Under the pieces are notes generated by a model. That model did not search any database. It worked only from the letters and a program-made list of their open reading frames with translations, and had not been told where the DNA came from. A DNA stretch of 64,000 nt from Bifidobacterium breve (lineage in GTDB: Bacteria; Actinomycetota; Actinomycetes; Nanopelagicales; Nanopelagicaceae): contig CAMCVO010000006.1 of the NCBI GenBank assembly GCA_945881945.1, forward strand, positions 1 through 64,000, given 5' to 3'. Shown here in pieces: positions 55,249 through 63,421 of the stretch. The number at the start of each line of letters is the position of its first letter. Position 1 is the first letter of the stretch. Made by a program: the position numbers and the translations under genes.

Positions 55249-55791
55249 GTGAGATCTCGTTCTGAGTCCTTGGAGTTTGCTCTCCTTGGCCTGCTCTCAC
55301 AAGGTCCATTACATGGGTATGAGTTACGAAAGCGAATGAGCGCTATCTATGGACCATTTCGCGCTTTAAGTTTCTCTGTTTTGTATCCGCAGCTTCGCAA
55401 AATGTTGGAGGCAAATTTAATTGAGGAGTCATTTACAGATGCTGGTGGTTTATCTAGGAGATCTCGAATTGTTTACGACTTAACTGCAAAGGGTAGAGAG
55501 CGTTTTTCATCTTTAATGCAAAGTGCCAGCCCAGACTCCTTTGAGGATGAGGGGTTTGAGGTGCGATTCGCATTTTTTGGACCAACGCCACGAAATAACC
55601 GGGTAAGAATTTTAGAAGGACGCCATCGCAGATTAGTTGAGAAGGCTGAAATTGTCCGGAAGGACTTAGGAAAAATTCCAGAGGGTATTGATACCTATTT
55701 AGTTGAGTGGCGCCGTCACTCATTGGAATCAGCAGAGCGAGAGATCGCTTGGCTGGAAGAGATGATAAAAACCGAAAGGAAGAGCTCGTGA
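55249..55791 (+). CDS. PadR family transcriptional regulator
   Basis: A 180-residue regulator with an N-terminal winged helix ([26 protein letters not shown] and [10 protein letters not shown]) and a C-terminal helical dimerisation part. GTG 55249. It overlaps the inositol-phosphate synthase gene by four bases (GTGA), the same pair and order as Rv0047c-Rv0046c in mycobacteria. It likely represses its own operon through the palindromic site at 55208-55227. Confidence 0.9.
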   Translation: MRSRSESLEFALLGLLSQGPLHGYELRKRMSAIYGPFRALSFSVLYPQLRKMLEANLIEESFTDAGGLSRRSRIVYDLTAKGRERFSSLMQSASPDSFEDEGFEVRFAFFGPTPRNNRVRILEGRHRRLVEKAEIVRKDLGKIPEGIDTYLVEWRRHSLESAEREIAWLEEMIKTERKSS

Positions 55792-56882
55792 GCGTAGAAA
55801 ATAAAGGGGAGATCCGGGTAGCAATAGTTGGAGTAGGAAACTGCGCCAATTCATTGATCCAAGGAATTACCTACTACAAGGATGCTACTAACGAAACCGA
55901 GATTCCTGGTTTGATGCACCCTGTTCTTGGTGGCTATCACATTAAGAATATTAACTTTGTCCTAGCCCTAGATGTTGATGCCAAAAAAGTTGGCTTAGAT
56001 CTAGCAGATGCCATTTGGGCAAGTGAAAACAACACAATTAAGTTTGCAACAGTTGCTAAAACTGGCGTTGTGGTAAAACGAGGAACCACACTCGATGGTC
56101 TTGGCCGTTACTACAAAGAGACAATTAAAGAATCAGATGAGCAAGCTGTAGATGTCGTAGCTGAGTTAAAGGCGAATAAGGTTGATGTTTTGATCTGTTA
56201 TTTGCCAGTTGGCTCTGAAGAGGCAGCAAAGTTTTATGCCCAATGTTCAATTGATGCTGGCTGCGCCTTTGTTAACGCCCTACCAGTATTTATCGCCTCT
56301 GATCCAGTTTGGGCCGATAAGTTCACTAAGGCTGGAATTCCAATTGTTGGCGATGATATTAAGTCCCAGGTTGGCGCAACTATTACCCACCGAATCATGG
56401 CAAAACTATTCCAAGATCGCGGTGTTCACCTAGATCGTACATACCAATTAAATGTTGGTGGAAACATGGACTTCAAAAACATGTTGGAGCGAGATCGCTT
56501 AGAGTCTAAGAAGATCTCTAAAACCCAATCTGTTACCTCACAGTTAGATTATGACTTAGGTGATAAGAATGTGCATATCGGACCATCTGATTACATTCCA
56601 TGGCTAGATGATCGCAAATGGGCATATGTTCGGCTTGAGGGTCGAGCATTTGGAGATGTGCCATTAAATCTTGAGTACAAGCTTGAGGTATGGGATTCAC
56701 CAAACTCAGCTGGGGTGATCATTGATGCACTTCGATGTGCCAAGATCGCCTTAGATCGCAAGATTGGTGGACCACTTCTTTCCCCATCTAGCTACTTTAT
56801 GAAATCACCACCTATTCAATACACCGATGAGCAGGCCTACCAAAAGGTAGAACAGTTCATTGAAGGAAATATTGAACGATAA
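55788..56882 (+). CDS. ino1: inositol-3-phosphate synthase
   Basis: Converts glucose 6-phosphate to inositol 3-phosphate, the source of phosphatidylinositol and mycothiol. The 364-residue prokaryotic form has [16 protein letters not shown] (NAD site), [24 protein letters not shown] and [15 protein letters not shown] 55788 is chosen: it overlaps the padR stop by four bases and follows AAGGA. A terminator follows. Confidence 0.96.
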   Translation: MSVENKGEIRVAIVGVGNCANSLIQGITYYKDATNETEIPGLMHPVLGGYHIKNINFVLALDVDAKKVGLDLADAIWASENNTIKFATVAKTGVVVKRGTTLDGLGRYYKETIKESDEQAVDVVAELKANKVDVLICYLPVGSEEAAKFYAQCSIDAGCAFVNALPVFIASDPVWADKFTKAGIPIVGDDIKSQVGATITHRIMAKLFQDRGVHLDRTYQLNVGGNMDFKNMLERDRLESKKISKTQSVTSQLDYDLGDKNVHIGPSDYIPWLDDRKWAYVRLEGRAFGDVPLNLEYKLEVWDSPNSAGVIIDALRCAKIALDRKIGGPLLSPSSYFMKSPPIQYTDEQAYQKVEQFIEGNIER

Positions 56883-56898
56883 TTAATGTTTGAGTAAT

Positions 56899-56934
56899 AC
56901 CCCTGGGCGAATTAAAGCCTAGGGGTTTTCCTTT
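56899..56934 (+). terminator. rho-independent terminator after ino1
   Basis: ACCCCTGGGC pairs with GCCTAGGGGT around an eight-base loop (10 bp, one G-T), followed by a T-rich stretch. Confidence 0.88.
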
Positions 56935-56970
56935 TCCTACATTTTTTGGGCATGAAGCGGGTAGCAGAGA

Positions 56971-57360
56971 TTAATTCTCCACCACATGTTGAGTGCATAT
57001 TCGCTCACCATTGGGTCCAATAGATAAATGACTGCAAGTAATTCCTAATTTATCAAATGCCTTATCACCAAAATGCGCACGGTATGCCAAAGCAAGAAGC
57101 ACTCGGACATTTACCTCACCATTTGATTTGATGGCAAAGGCTTGAGCAACTCGAGAAACAGTATTTTCAATAACTTTTTCGGTATGAGCGGATTCTTTAG
57201 CGATGGCAGAGTTGGTTAAACCATCACAAAGATGTTCGCAGACTAACTGCTCAAATGGGGTAAGCTCCCGCAGCAGAATATTTACATCCAAACTGACTCT
57301 CCATTGATCGGCGTCTATATATTCTGCTCCTAGAAACCCACTTATTTCAACTAAGTGCAA
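56971..57360 (-). CDS. orphan LuxR-type helix-turn-helix protein
   Basis: A 129-residue protein. Residues about 33-75 (LTPFEQLVCEHLCDGLTNSAIAKES, then ENTVSRVAQAF) match a LuxR DNA-binding domain. No receiver domain is present; the N-terminal 30 residues and a Cys-containing tail (TCSHLS, RICTQH) are not recognised. The likely start is TTG 57360. It is divergent from the enoyl-CoA hydratase gene by 29 bases and may regulate it; that is inference. Confidence 0.72.
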   Translation of the reverse strand: MHLVEISGFLGAEYIDADQWRVSLDVNILLRELTPFEQLVCEHLCDGLTNSAIAKESAHTEKVIENTVSRVAQAFAIKSNGEVNVRVLLALAYRAHFGDKAFDKLGITCSHLSIGPNGERICTQHVVEN

Positions 57361-57377
57361 CTGTGGCGATTTGCGCT

Positions 57378-57383
57378 TACTAT
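57378..57383 (+). promoter_or_regulatory. -10 element of the enoyl-CoA hydratase gene
   Basis: TACTAT followed by six bases and ATG 57390. It rules out the in-frame GTG at 57363 as start. Confidence 0.5.
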
Positions 57384-57389
57384 TGCCAT

Positions 57390-58139
57390 ATGAGTTTTAT
57401 TGAATCAGAGCAGGTTGGCGCAGTTTTGCGCCTTACCTTAGATCGACCTGAGAAGAAAAATGCAATTACCCAAGAGATGTATCAAACCTTGGCAAATAAA
57501 ATAAATGAAGCAGCATCTGATTTTGGAATTCGAGCAGTGGTTATTTCTTCAAATGGTGATTCATTTACCGCTGGAAATGACATAAATGATTTTGCTAATG
57601 ATCCACAAATGGACTCTGGCTCACCAGTTTTTAACTTCTTATTTGCCATTCATAATTTCCCAAAGCCACTTATTGCAGCAGTTAAAGGTCGAGCAGTTGG
57701 AATTGGCACCACCATGTTGATGCACTGCGACTTAGTTACTGCAAATCCTGATACTAAATTTTCGATGCCCTTTGTCTCCCTTGGCTTAGTTGCAGAAGGC
57801 GGCTCAAGTTATCTATTCCCAAGACTGGTTGGCCATGCAAAGGCGGCTGAGATATTTTTTACCGGCCGAACATTTTCTGCGCAAGAGGCACTAGAGATGG
57901 GATTGATTAATTCAATCGCTGAAGATGAATTAGCTGCTGCCATGGCATTTGCACAGGAGATCGCTGAGCAGCCACCAACAGCTGTTATTAACACCAAAGC
58001 ATTGTTAAAGAGTTCATCTCATGAAGCTTTAAATCAGGTGATATTGGCAGAAGGAGAGTTGTTTAAGATGGCCACGCAATCTGAAGAGGCACAAATGGCA
58101 TTTATGAACTTCTTAGCGAAGAAGAGTAAGGTCAAGTAA
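57390..58139 (+). CDS. enoyl-CoA hydratase/isomerase family protein
   Basis: A crotonase-fold protein of 249 aa with LDRPEKKNAITQEM, the oxyanion segment FTAGNDINDF and VKGRAVGIGTTMLMHCDL; MPFVSLGLVAEGGSS covers the region of the catalytic acids. Substrate may be an enoyl-CoA or an isomerisable 3-enoyl-CoA. The start at 57390 is supported by the -10. It shares one base with the SDR gene (TAATG), so the two form a unit. Confidence 0.9.
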   Translation: MSFIESEQVGAVLRLTLDRPEKKNAITQEMYQTLANKINEAASDFGIRAVVISSNGDSFTAGNDINDFANDPQMDSGSPVFNFLFAIHNFPKPLIAAVKGRAVGIGTTMLMHCDLVTANPDTKFSMPFVSLGLVAEGGSSYLFPRLVGHAKAAEIFFTGRTFSAQEALEMGLINSIAEDELAAAMAFAQEIAEQPPTAVINTKALLKSSSHEALNQVILAEGELFKMATQSEEAQMAFMNFLAKKSKVK

Positions 58140-58969
58140 TGACATTAGCTGGCAAGCGAATATTTGTAACTGGTGGCTCACGCGGTATTGGACTTGCTAT
58201 CGCATTACGTGCGGCAAAAGATGGTGCATCAATTGCCATCGCTGCTAAAACTGCTGAAGCTCACCCAAAATTGCCTGGCACAATTTTTACTTCAGCAAAA
58301 GATATTGAAGCAGCTGGCGGCAAAGCCTTGGCAATTCAATGTGATATTCGAGATGAAAATCAAATAGCTCAAGCAGTTGAGCAGGCAGCAAATGAATTTG
58401 GTGGAATTGATATCTTGATTAATAACGCATCTGCAATCAATTTAACCAATACTGAAAATACTCCAGCCAAAAGATTTGATTTGATGATGGGTGTAAATAC
58501 CCGAGGCACATTCTTAACCTCACAAGCTTGCCTGCCATATTTGAAAAAGAGTGCACAAGAGGGAAGAAACCCACATATTTTGATGCTCTCACCACCATTA
58601 TCAATGAAGGGTAAATGGTTTAAACCCCATCTGGCTTACACCATGGCAAAGTATGGAATGAGTATGTGTGTATTGGGATTAGCAGATGAGTTAAAGCGGG
58701 ATGGCATTGGTGTCAATGCGCTATGGCCAAGAACTGCAATTGATACAGCAGCCCTTGCGATGATTCCAGGGGTAGATACTGCATTTTGCCGAACCACTGA
58801 GATTATCTCTGACTCAGCTTACATAATTTTAAATCGACCAGGAAAAGAGTGCTCTGGTAACTTCTTTATTGATGATGAGGTGTTGGCTAGTGAAGGAGTA
58901 GTTGATTTAGATAAATACGCGGTAGTTCCTGGCACAAAAGAGTTTATAAACGATTTATACGTAGATTAA
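58139..58969 (+). CDS. short-chain dehydrogenase/reductase, HSDL2-like
   Basis: An NAD(P)-dependent SDR of 276 aa. TGGSRGIG (11-18) binds the cofactor, INNAS is present, and the catalytic serine, tyrosine and lysine are in MLSPPLSMKG and HLAYTMAKYGMS. The longer spacing and the SPPL motif fit the HSDL2-type subgroup. Cotranscribed with the enoyl-CoA hydratase, it probably handles a hydroxyacyl or related lipid intermediate. Confidence 0.87.
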   Translation: MTLAGKRIFVTGGSRGIGLAIALRAAKDGASIAIAAKTAEAHPKLPGTIFTSAKDIEAAGGKALAIQCDIRDENQIAQAVEQAANEFGGIDILINNASAINLTNTENTPAKRFDLMMGVNTRGTFLTSQACLPYLKKSAQEGRNPHILMLSPPLSMKGKWFKPHLAYTMAKYGMSMCVLGLADELKRDGIGVNALWPRTAIDTAALAMIPGVDTAFCRTTEIISDSAYIILNRPGKECSGNFFIDDEVLASEGVVDLDKYAVVPGTKEFINDLYVD

Positions 58970-60105
58970 AGTTTAATTTCGGTATGTTCATGCTCAGTTT
59001 CCTTGATACCTGAGGAGTAGCGAACCTCATATCTTCCAAGGCGCCAAATTAAGACTGAGATAAGCCAGGCGGCTACAAATGATGCAACTATAAAGTAACC
59101 GACACGATTTAAATCAAGTGAAGCAATGAAAGTAAATGGCTGGTAATTATCAATATTTGTTTTATTTGCAAGTACGCTGACAAATTGAATTGTTCCAATG
59201 ACAAATGCCACAAAGATAGATAAGCCAGTTGTGGTGATGTTGTAATAAATTTTACGAAGCGGTGAGGTAAAGGCCCAGGCATAAGCTTTAGTCATGAAAA
59301 TTCCATCTAATGAGTCCATTAGCGTCATACCGGCAGCAAAAATCAGAGGCAGAGCAATTATTGCAAGTGGTGGTAAAAAACCTCCGACAGTTCCAACAGC
59401 GGCTGTGGCAGATAATGCAAGTAGAGCAACCTCTGTGGCGGTATCAAAACCTAAACCAAACAAAACACCAACTGGATATAATTGTCTGGAGTTATCAAAG
59501 CCTTTTTTGAATGCGCCTTTAAAAACTCTACGCATTAAACTACGCTCATTTAAAAGATCGGTTAAATGTTGATGGGAGAATTTGCCACTTTTTGCCTGGC
59601 GCCAAACTTTAATAATTCCAATAAGGATGACTAAGTTTAGAATTCCAACTAGATACAAAAAAATTGTTGAGACTGAAGCGCCAATTAACCCACCAGTTTC
59701 AGCAAAATCTTTTTGAAACTTAGCAGCTTGTCTGGCAGCAAATGCCACTCCGATACATAGTGCAAGAACAATTGTTGAGTGCCCCAATGAGAAAAATAAT
59801 CCAAGAGCAATAGGATTTTTTCCCTTAGCCAGCATCAGTCTGGTGGTGTCATCAATGGCGGCAATATGATCGGCATCAAATGCGTGACGTAATCCAAATG
59901 AGTAAGCAAGAGCGCCAGCACCGGCGTAAACCAAAGCACCACTTGAATCGGCCAGGGCGCTATATGCTGGATTTGAGTTGTAGTGAATAAATAATCCCCA
60001 ACCAACAATATGAAGCACAGCAACAACAGTTATCACGCCGATCAGTGATGGCAACTCCTGACGGGTAAAGCGAAGGTGGTCCCGAAGTTTGTTTTCTTTG
60101 CTCAT
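58966..60105 (-). CDS. NiCoT family nickel/cobalt permease
   Basis: A 379-residue membrane permease with about eight hydrophobic segments. The metal signature RHAFDADHIAAIDDTTR in helix 2 and FSLGHSTIVL, LFGLGFDTATEVALL and LMDSLDGIFMTKAY identify the NiCoT family. It takes up Ni or Co. No hydrogenase or urease is in the window, whereas NrdJ needs cobalamin, so cobalt is plausible. TAACCT ends six bases before the ATG, and a palindromic operator sits immediately upstream of that -10. Confidence 0.92.
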   Translation of the reverse strand: MSKENKLRDHLRFTRQELPSLIGVITVVAVLHIVGWGLFIHYNSNPAYSALADSSGALVYAGAGALAYSFGLRHAFDADHIAAIDDTTRLMLAKGKNPIALGLFFSLGHSTIVLALCIGVAFAARQAAKFQKDFAETGGLIGASVSTIFLYLVGILNLVILIGIIKVWRQAKSGKFSHQHLTDLLNERSLMRRVFKGAFKKGFDNSRQLYPVGVLFGLGFDTATEVALLALSATAAVGTVGGFLPPLAIIALPLIFAAGMTLMDSLDGIFMTKAYAWAFTSPLRKIYYNITTTGLSIFVAFVIGTIQFVSVLANKTNIDNYQPFTFIASLDLNRVGYFIVASFVAAWLISVLIWRLGRYEVRYSSGIKETEHEHTEIKL

Positions 60106-60111
60106 AACTTA

Positions 60112-60134
60112 AGGTTATTGCAAATGATTTGCAT
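60112..60134 (-). promoter_or_regulatory. NiCoT promoter -10 with Fur-family-like operator
   Basis: The -10 TAACCT (60117-60112, minus strand) abuts TTGCAA-ATGAT-TTGCAT (60118-60134). This fits the Nur (nickel regulator) consensus TTGCAA-N5-TTGCAA and contains a perfect 7-1-7 palindrome TGCAAAT-G-ATTTGCA. A further TGCAA lies at 60136-60140. Confidence 0.65.
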
Positions 60135-60161
60135 CTGCAACTATTTACTAAAAAGCCTTGC

Positions 60162-60167
60162 TAGAGT
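60162..60167 (+). promoter_or_regulatory. -10 element of copC
   Basis: TAGAGT followed by six bases and GTG 60174, favouring GTG 60174 over ATG 60177. Confidence 0.45.
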
Positions 60168-60173
60168 GTCGGT

Positions 60174-60701
60174 GTGATGAAAATTCAGCAGAAAAATTCT
60201 CTGTTAGCAGTTGCGCTTACTCTTTTTATCACTGGTTTAAGCGGAGTGACACCCTCATTTGCCCATACCAACCTGTTGGTGCAAACACCAGCTGCAAGTA
60301 GCGAGGTTGCCACTTGGCCATCTCAACTAACCTTGGAATTTGATGAGCAGTTACAAAATTTAGGTGATGAGAAAGCTAATTTCCTAGTTGTAAACAACGC
60401 AGCAGGAGATCAGGTGAGTGAAAATGATGAAACCCTTGTAGGTAACACAATTACTGTGACCCTCTCACCAAATCAGGTGCAAGGTCCGGTGTTGGTTTAC
60501 TACCGAGTGGTGTCAGGGGACGGTCACCCAGTAGAGGGTGAGTACACATTCACTTATGGAATTGGTGTAGAAACTGCTGAGGGAGTAGTTGAAGAGGAAT
60601 CAACTGAGTACCCAATCGCAGTTTATTTAGCTTCAGCAATTTTTATTGTTTCTGGATTGTTTTTTGCTATCTACTCATACCGCAGAAGAAGCAAGATATA
60701 A
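60174..60701 (+). CDS. copC: CopC domain copper-binding membrane-anchored protein
   Basis: A 175-residue exported protein: signal peptide about 1-30 with cleavage before HTNLLVQ (the mature N-terminal His is the classic Cu ligand), a CopC beta-sandwich (about 31-130, with VVSGDGHPVEGEYTFTYG carrying a second conserved His) and one C-terminal membrane helix (about 148-168) followed by RRRSK. It probably binds copper outside the membrane. It is divergent from the NiCoT gene, and the shared gap holds the operator at 60118-60134. Confidence 0.9.
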   Translation: MMKIQQKNSLLAVALTLFITGLSGVTPSFAHTNLLVQTPAASSEVATWPSQLTLEFDEQLQNLGDEKANFLVVNNAAGDQVSENDETLVGNTITVTLSPNQVQGPVLVYYRVVSGDGHPVEGEYTFTYGIGVETAEGVVEEESTEYPIAVYLASAIFIVSGLFFAIYSYRRRSKI

Positions 60702-60736
60702 AAAAATAATGCCCCGGTGGTTAACCGAGGCATTAT
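60699..60736 (-). terminator. terminator after glnA
   Basis: ATAATGCC pairs with GGCATTAT (60706-60713 with 60729-60736); read on the minus strand it is followed by TTTTTT. On the plus strand it lacks a T-run but could still stop copC transcripts. Confidence 0.75.
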
Positions 60737-60746
60737 CTGTAATCTC

Positions 60747-62177
60747 TTAGAGATCGTAGTAAAGCTCAAACTCAGCTGGATGTGGTCGCAATCTGACGTA
60801 ATCCACCTCTTGCTTGCGCTTGAAGTCAATCCAGGTATCAATTAGATCTTTAGTAAATACCCCACCGCGAGTTAAGAACTCATTGTCTCGCTCTAAGTTA
60901 TCAAGTACGGCATCAAGTGAGCCAGGAACTTGTGGGATAGATTTTGCTTCATCCCCCTCTAGCTCATATAGGTCTTTATCTACTGGCTTTGGTGGCTCAA
61001 TCTTGTTTTGAATTCCATCTATTCCAGCCATCAACATCGCAGCGAATGCTAAATATGGATTAGATGATGGATCTGGACAACGGAACTCAATTCGCTTGGC
61101 CTTTGGATTAGATCCAGTAATTGGAATACGAATACAAGCTGATCGGTTTCTAGCTGAGTAGACCAGATTTACCGGGGCTTCATACCCTGGAACTAAGCGC
61201 TTATATGAGTTAACTGTTGGATTAGTAAAGGCAAGCAAGCTTGGCGCATGCTTTAACAATCCACCGATATACCAACGAGCCATATCTGAAAGATTTGCAT
61301 ATCCATCTCCCCAGAACAATGGTTTGCCATCTTTCCAAAGTGATTGGTGAACATGCATGCCGCTTCCGTTATCACCAAACAATGGCTTTGGCATAAAGGT
61401 TGCTGTTTTGCCAGCTGCCCAGGCGGTGTTCTTAATAATGTATTTAAACTTCATCAACTCATCTCCGGCAGTTAAAATATCGCTGAAGCGATAGTTGATT
61501 TCCATTTGGCCAGCTGTGCCAACCTCATGGTGGGCTCGCTCAACGAGTAAGCCAACCTTGCCAAGATTCATCACCATCTCATCGCGAAGATCTGCAAATT
61601 GATCAGTTGGCGAAACTGGGAAGTAGCCACCTTTAATTCTGGTGCGATAGCCACGGTTTGGTGTGCCATCTGCATCCTCTTCAATACCGGTATTCCAAGC
61701 ACCTTCATAAGAATCGATGTGATGGAAAGCCTGATTCATACCAGTTAAAAACCTGATGCGATCAAAGACATAAAACTCTGCCTCTGGTGCAAAAAATGCA
61801 GTGTCGGCAATTCCAGTACTGCGCATAAAATCAACCGCTTTTGCAACAATGCCGCGGGGATCTCTTGAGTATGCGGTGTTGTCATCTGGATTATGCACTG
61901 AGAATAAAATGATTAAGGTTTTTTCCTTACGGAATGGATCAAGGTATGCCGATGATGGAACTGGTAACAACTTCATATCTGACTCATGGATTGATTGGAA
62001 GCCTCTAATTGATGAGCCATCAAACATTAAGCCATCTTTAAAAACACTCTCATCAAATGATTCCACTGGCACATTAAAGTGATGTTGAATACCTGGTAGA
62101 TCGATAAATCTGACGTCAATCAACTTCACATCATTCTTTTTGATGTAATCGAAGATCTCTGTGGAATTCTTAAACAT
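60747..62177 (-). CDS. glnA: glutamine synthetase type I
   Basis: Makes glutamine from glutamate and ammonium. At 476 aa it is the GSI-beta type. Motifs: FDGSSIRGF, the ammonium/ATP region with [38 protein letters not shown] and the adenylylation-site loop DKDLYEL containing the modifiable tyrosine. AAGGAG lies seven bases before the ATG. A GlnR-like site is about 100 bases upstream. Confidence 0.97.
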   Translation of the reverse strand: MFKNSTEIFDYIKKNDVKLIDVRFIDLPGIQHHFNVPVESFDESVFKDGLMFDGSSIRGFQSIHESDMKLLPVPSSAYLDPFRKEKTLIILFSVHNPDDNTAYSRDPRGIVAKAVDFMRSTGIADTAFFAPEAEFYVFDRIRFLTGMNQAFHHIDSYEGAWNTGIEEDADGTPNRGYRTRIKGGYFPVSPTDQFADLRDEMVMNLGKVGLLVERAHHEVGTAGQMEINYRFSDILTAGDELMKFKYIIKNTAWAAGKTATFMPKPLFGDNGSGMHVHQSLWKDGKPLFWGDGYANLSDMARWYIGGLLKHAPSLLAFTNPTVNSYKRLVPGYEAPVNLVYSARNRSACIRIPITGSNPKAKRIEFRCPDPSSNPYLAFAAMLMAGIDGIQNKIEPPKPVDKDLYELEGDEAKSIPQVPGSLDAVLDNLERDNEFLTRGGVFTKDLIDTWIDFKRKQEVDYVRLRPHPAEFELYYDL

Positions 62178-62266
62178 CTATTCTCCTTGGATAAATTTTG
62201 CTGAAAGAAGGGCGCCTTTGCTCGACTTCAGATGGGTAAAACATAGTTGAAATTAATGAAAAATCG

Positions 62267-62293
62267 GTAAAGCACGTGTTACATCTATGTTTC
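62267..62293 (-). promoter_or_regulatory. candidate GlnR-type site between glnA and the RDD gene
   Basis: On the minus strand GAAAC (62293-62289), six bases, GTAAC (62282-62278), six bases, TTTAC (62271-62267). This is the alternating pattern with six-base spacing of actinobacterial GlnR boxes (gTnAC-N6-GaAAC), with a degenerate third unit. Confidence 0.4.
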
Positions 62294-62323
62294 GTTTACC
62301 CCAGGTGGGCTAGGGTTGCCCGC

Positions 62324-62704
62324 ATGACTTGGGAGAATAACCAGAATTTGTTGCCGGCTGCATCCCTTGGCCGGCGGCTATTAGCCCTGGTGATTGACTG
62401 GACGATGTGCCGGTTGATTGCTGCACTTTTGAGCCCATCGGTGATTCCAGATAACACATTCTCTACCTTGATCATTTTTTATCTTGAGGTCTGTTTATTT
62501 ACCATAACTTTTCAAGCATCAGCTGGACAGAGAATTATGGCTATTAAGGTGGTTACCTATCCAGATCAAATGCGAGTAAAGCCAACAAAGATACTCCTGC
62601 GAACATTATTAATCTGTTTAGTTCTGCCAGCAGTCTTTACCAACAATGGCAGAGCCCTGCATGATCATGTTGCTAACAGCCAAACAGTAAGAGAGCGTTA
62701 CTAA
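62324..62704 (+). CDS. RDD family membrane protein
   Basis: A 126-residue membrane protein with the RDD start ASLGRRLLALVIDWTMCR and GQRIMAIKVV, and three hydrophobic segments. TAGGGT ends seven bases before ATG 62324, which selects this over an earlier in-frame ATG at 62276. RDD proteins beside glnA are common in actinobacteria; function unknown. Confidence 0.85.
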   Translation: MTWENNQNLLPAASLGRRLLALVIDWTMCRLIAALLSPSVIPDNTFSTLIIFYLEVCLFTITFQASAGQRIMAIKVVTYPDQMRVKPTKILLRTLLICLVLPAVFTNNGRALHDHVANSQTVRERY

Positions 62705-62707
62705 ACC

Positions 62708-63412
62708 TTACCTACGTGGCATCTTAAGATTTGTTGGCATTGGACCCTTAGGCATTGGCAGATTCAAGCCACCAACTGATTTCAACCTTGCTCGGACCTC
62801 TCGAAGTTGCACAGTGCTTAACTTCTTTGGCAATTTCTTTAAATGTTTTTGTAATTTTCTTATTGAAACCTGGCCTTGCGCACTACCGACCACAATCTCA
62901 GTTACTGGTACACCAGATAAAAATCTCTCCATCTTACGTTTTTCATCCTGAAGTAATGATTTAACTCCATAGCCGCCCTCACCAACTAAAATGATTCCCG
63001 CTCTGGCAGACACTCGATGAACCATATCTTGGTCACGATTTACATTGACAGCAGGTGTGGTAAGAAAGCCCCGGCGAATAGACATTAGAACACTTGCCCC
63101 AGCACCAACTTGGCCTTCTATTGATGAAAAAGCGGCTGAGTTTGCGTAGCGAGTGAAGAGAAAAAATGCTGCTAAAAATGCCATTGGCAGCGACAAAAAG
63201 CCGGCGTAAATTGGATGACCTAAATTATTACCAATAATAATTCCAAATGTTAAAACTAAAATGAAAACTACCGCACACCAAAGGATTGATAGGGGAGAGT
63301 CCTTCTTAACTAATCGATAAGCATCTTTTACAACCGCTAATTGGGATTGCTTCTTTGGCGCATCAGGTTTGCCAGCAGCAGCTGCTTCCTTCTTTTTCTT
63401 TCGTCCAAACAT
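62708..63412 (-). CDS. DUF4191 family membrane protein
   Basis: A 234-residue protein with a Lys-rich N-terminus, two hydrophobic helices (about 42-90) and a basic C-terminal domain with SVEMSI-like loops (SVLMSIRRGF, VGEGGYGVKSLL) and a proline-rich end (LPMPKGPMP). The family is conserved next to lipA in actinobacteria; function unknown. GGGAGAG lies just before the ATG, and lipA ends nine bases upstream, so the two are cotranscribed. Confidence 0.87.
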   Translation of the reverse strand: MFGRKKKKEAAAAGKPDAPKKQSQLAVVKDAYRLVKKDSPLSILWCAVVFILVLTFGIIIGNNLGHPIYAGFLSLPMAFLAAFFLFTRYANSAAFSSIEGQVGAGASVLMSIRRGFLTTPAVNVNRDQDMVHRVSARAGIILVGEGGYGVKSLLQDEKRKMERFLSGVPVTEIVVGSAQGQVSIRKLQKHLKKLPKKLSTVQLREVRARLKSVGGLNLPMPKGPMPTNLKMPRR

Positions 63413-63421
63413 CTCTCTCCC

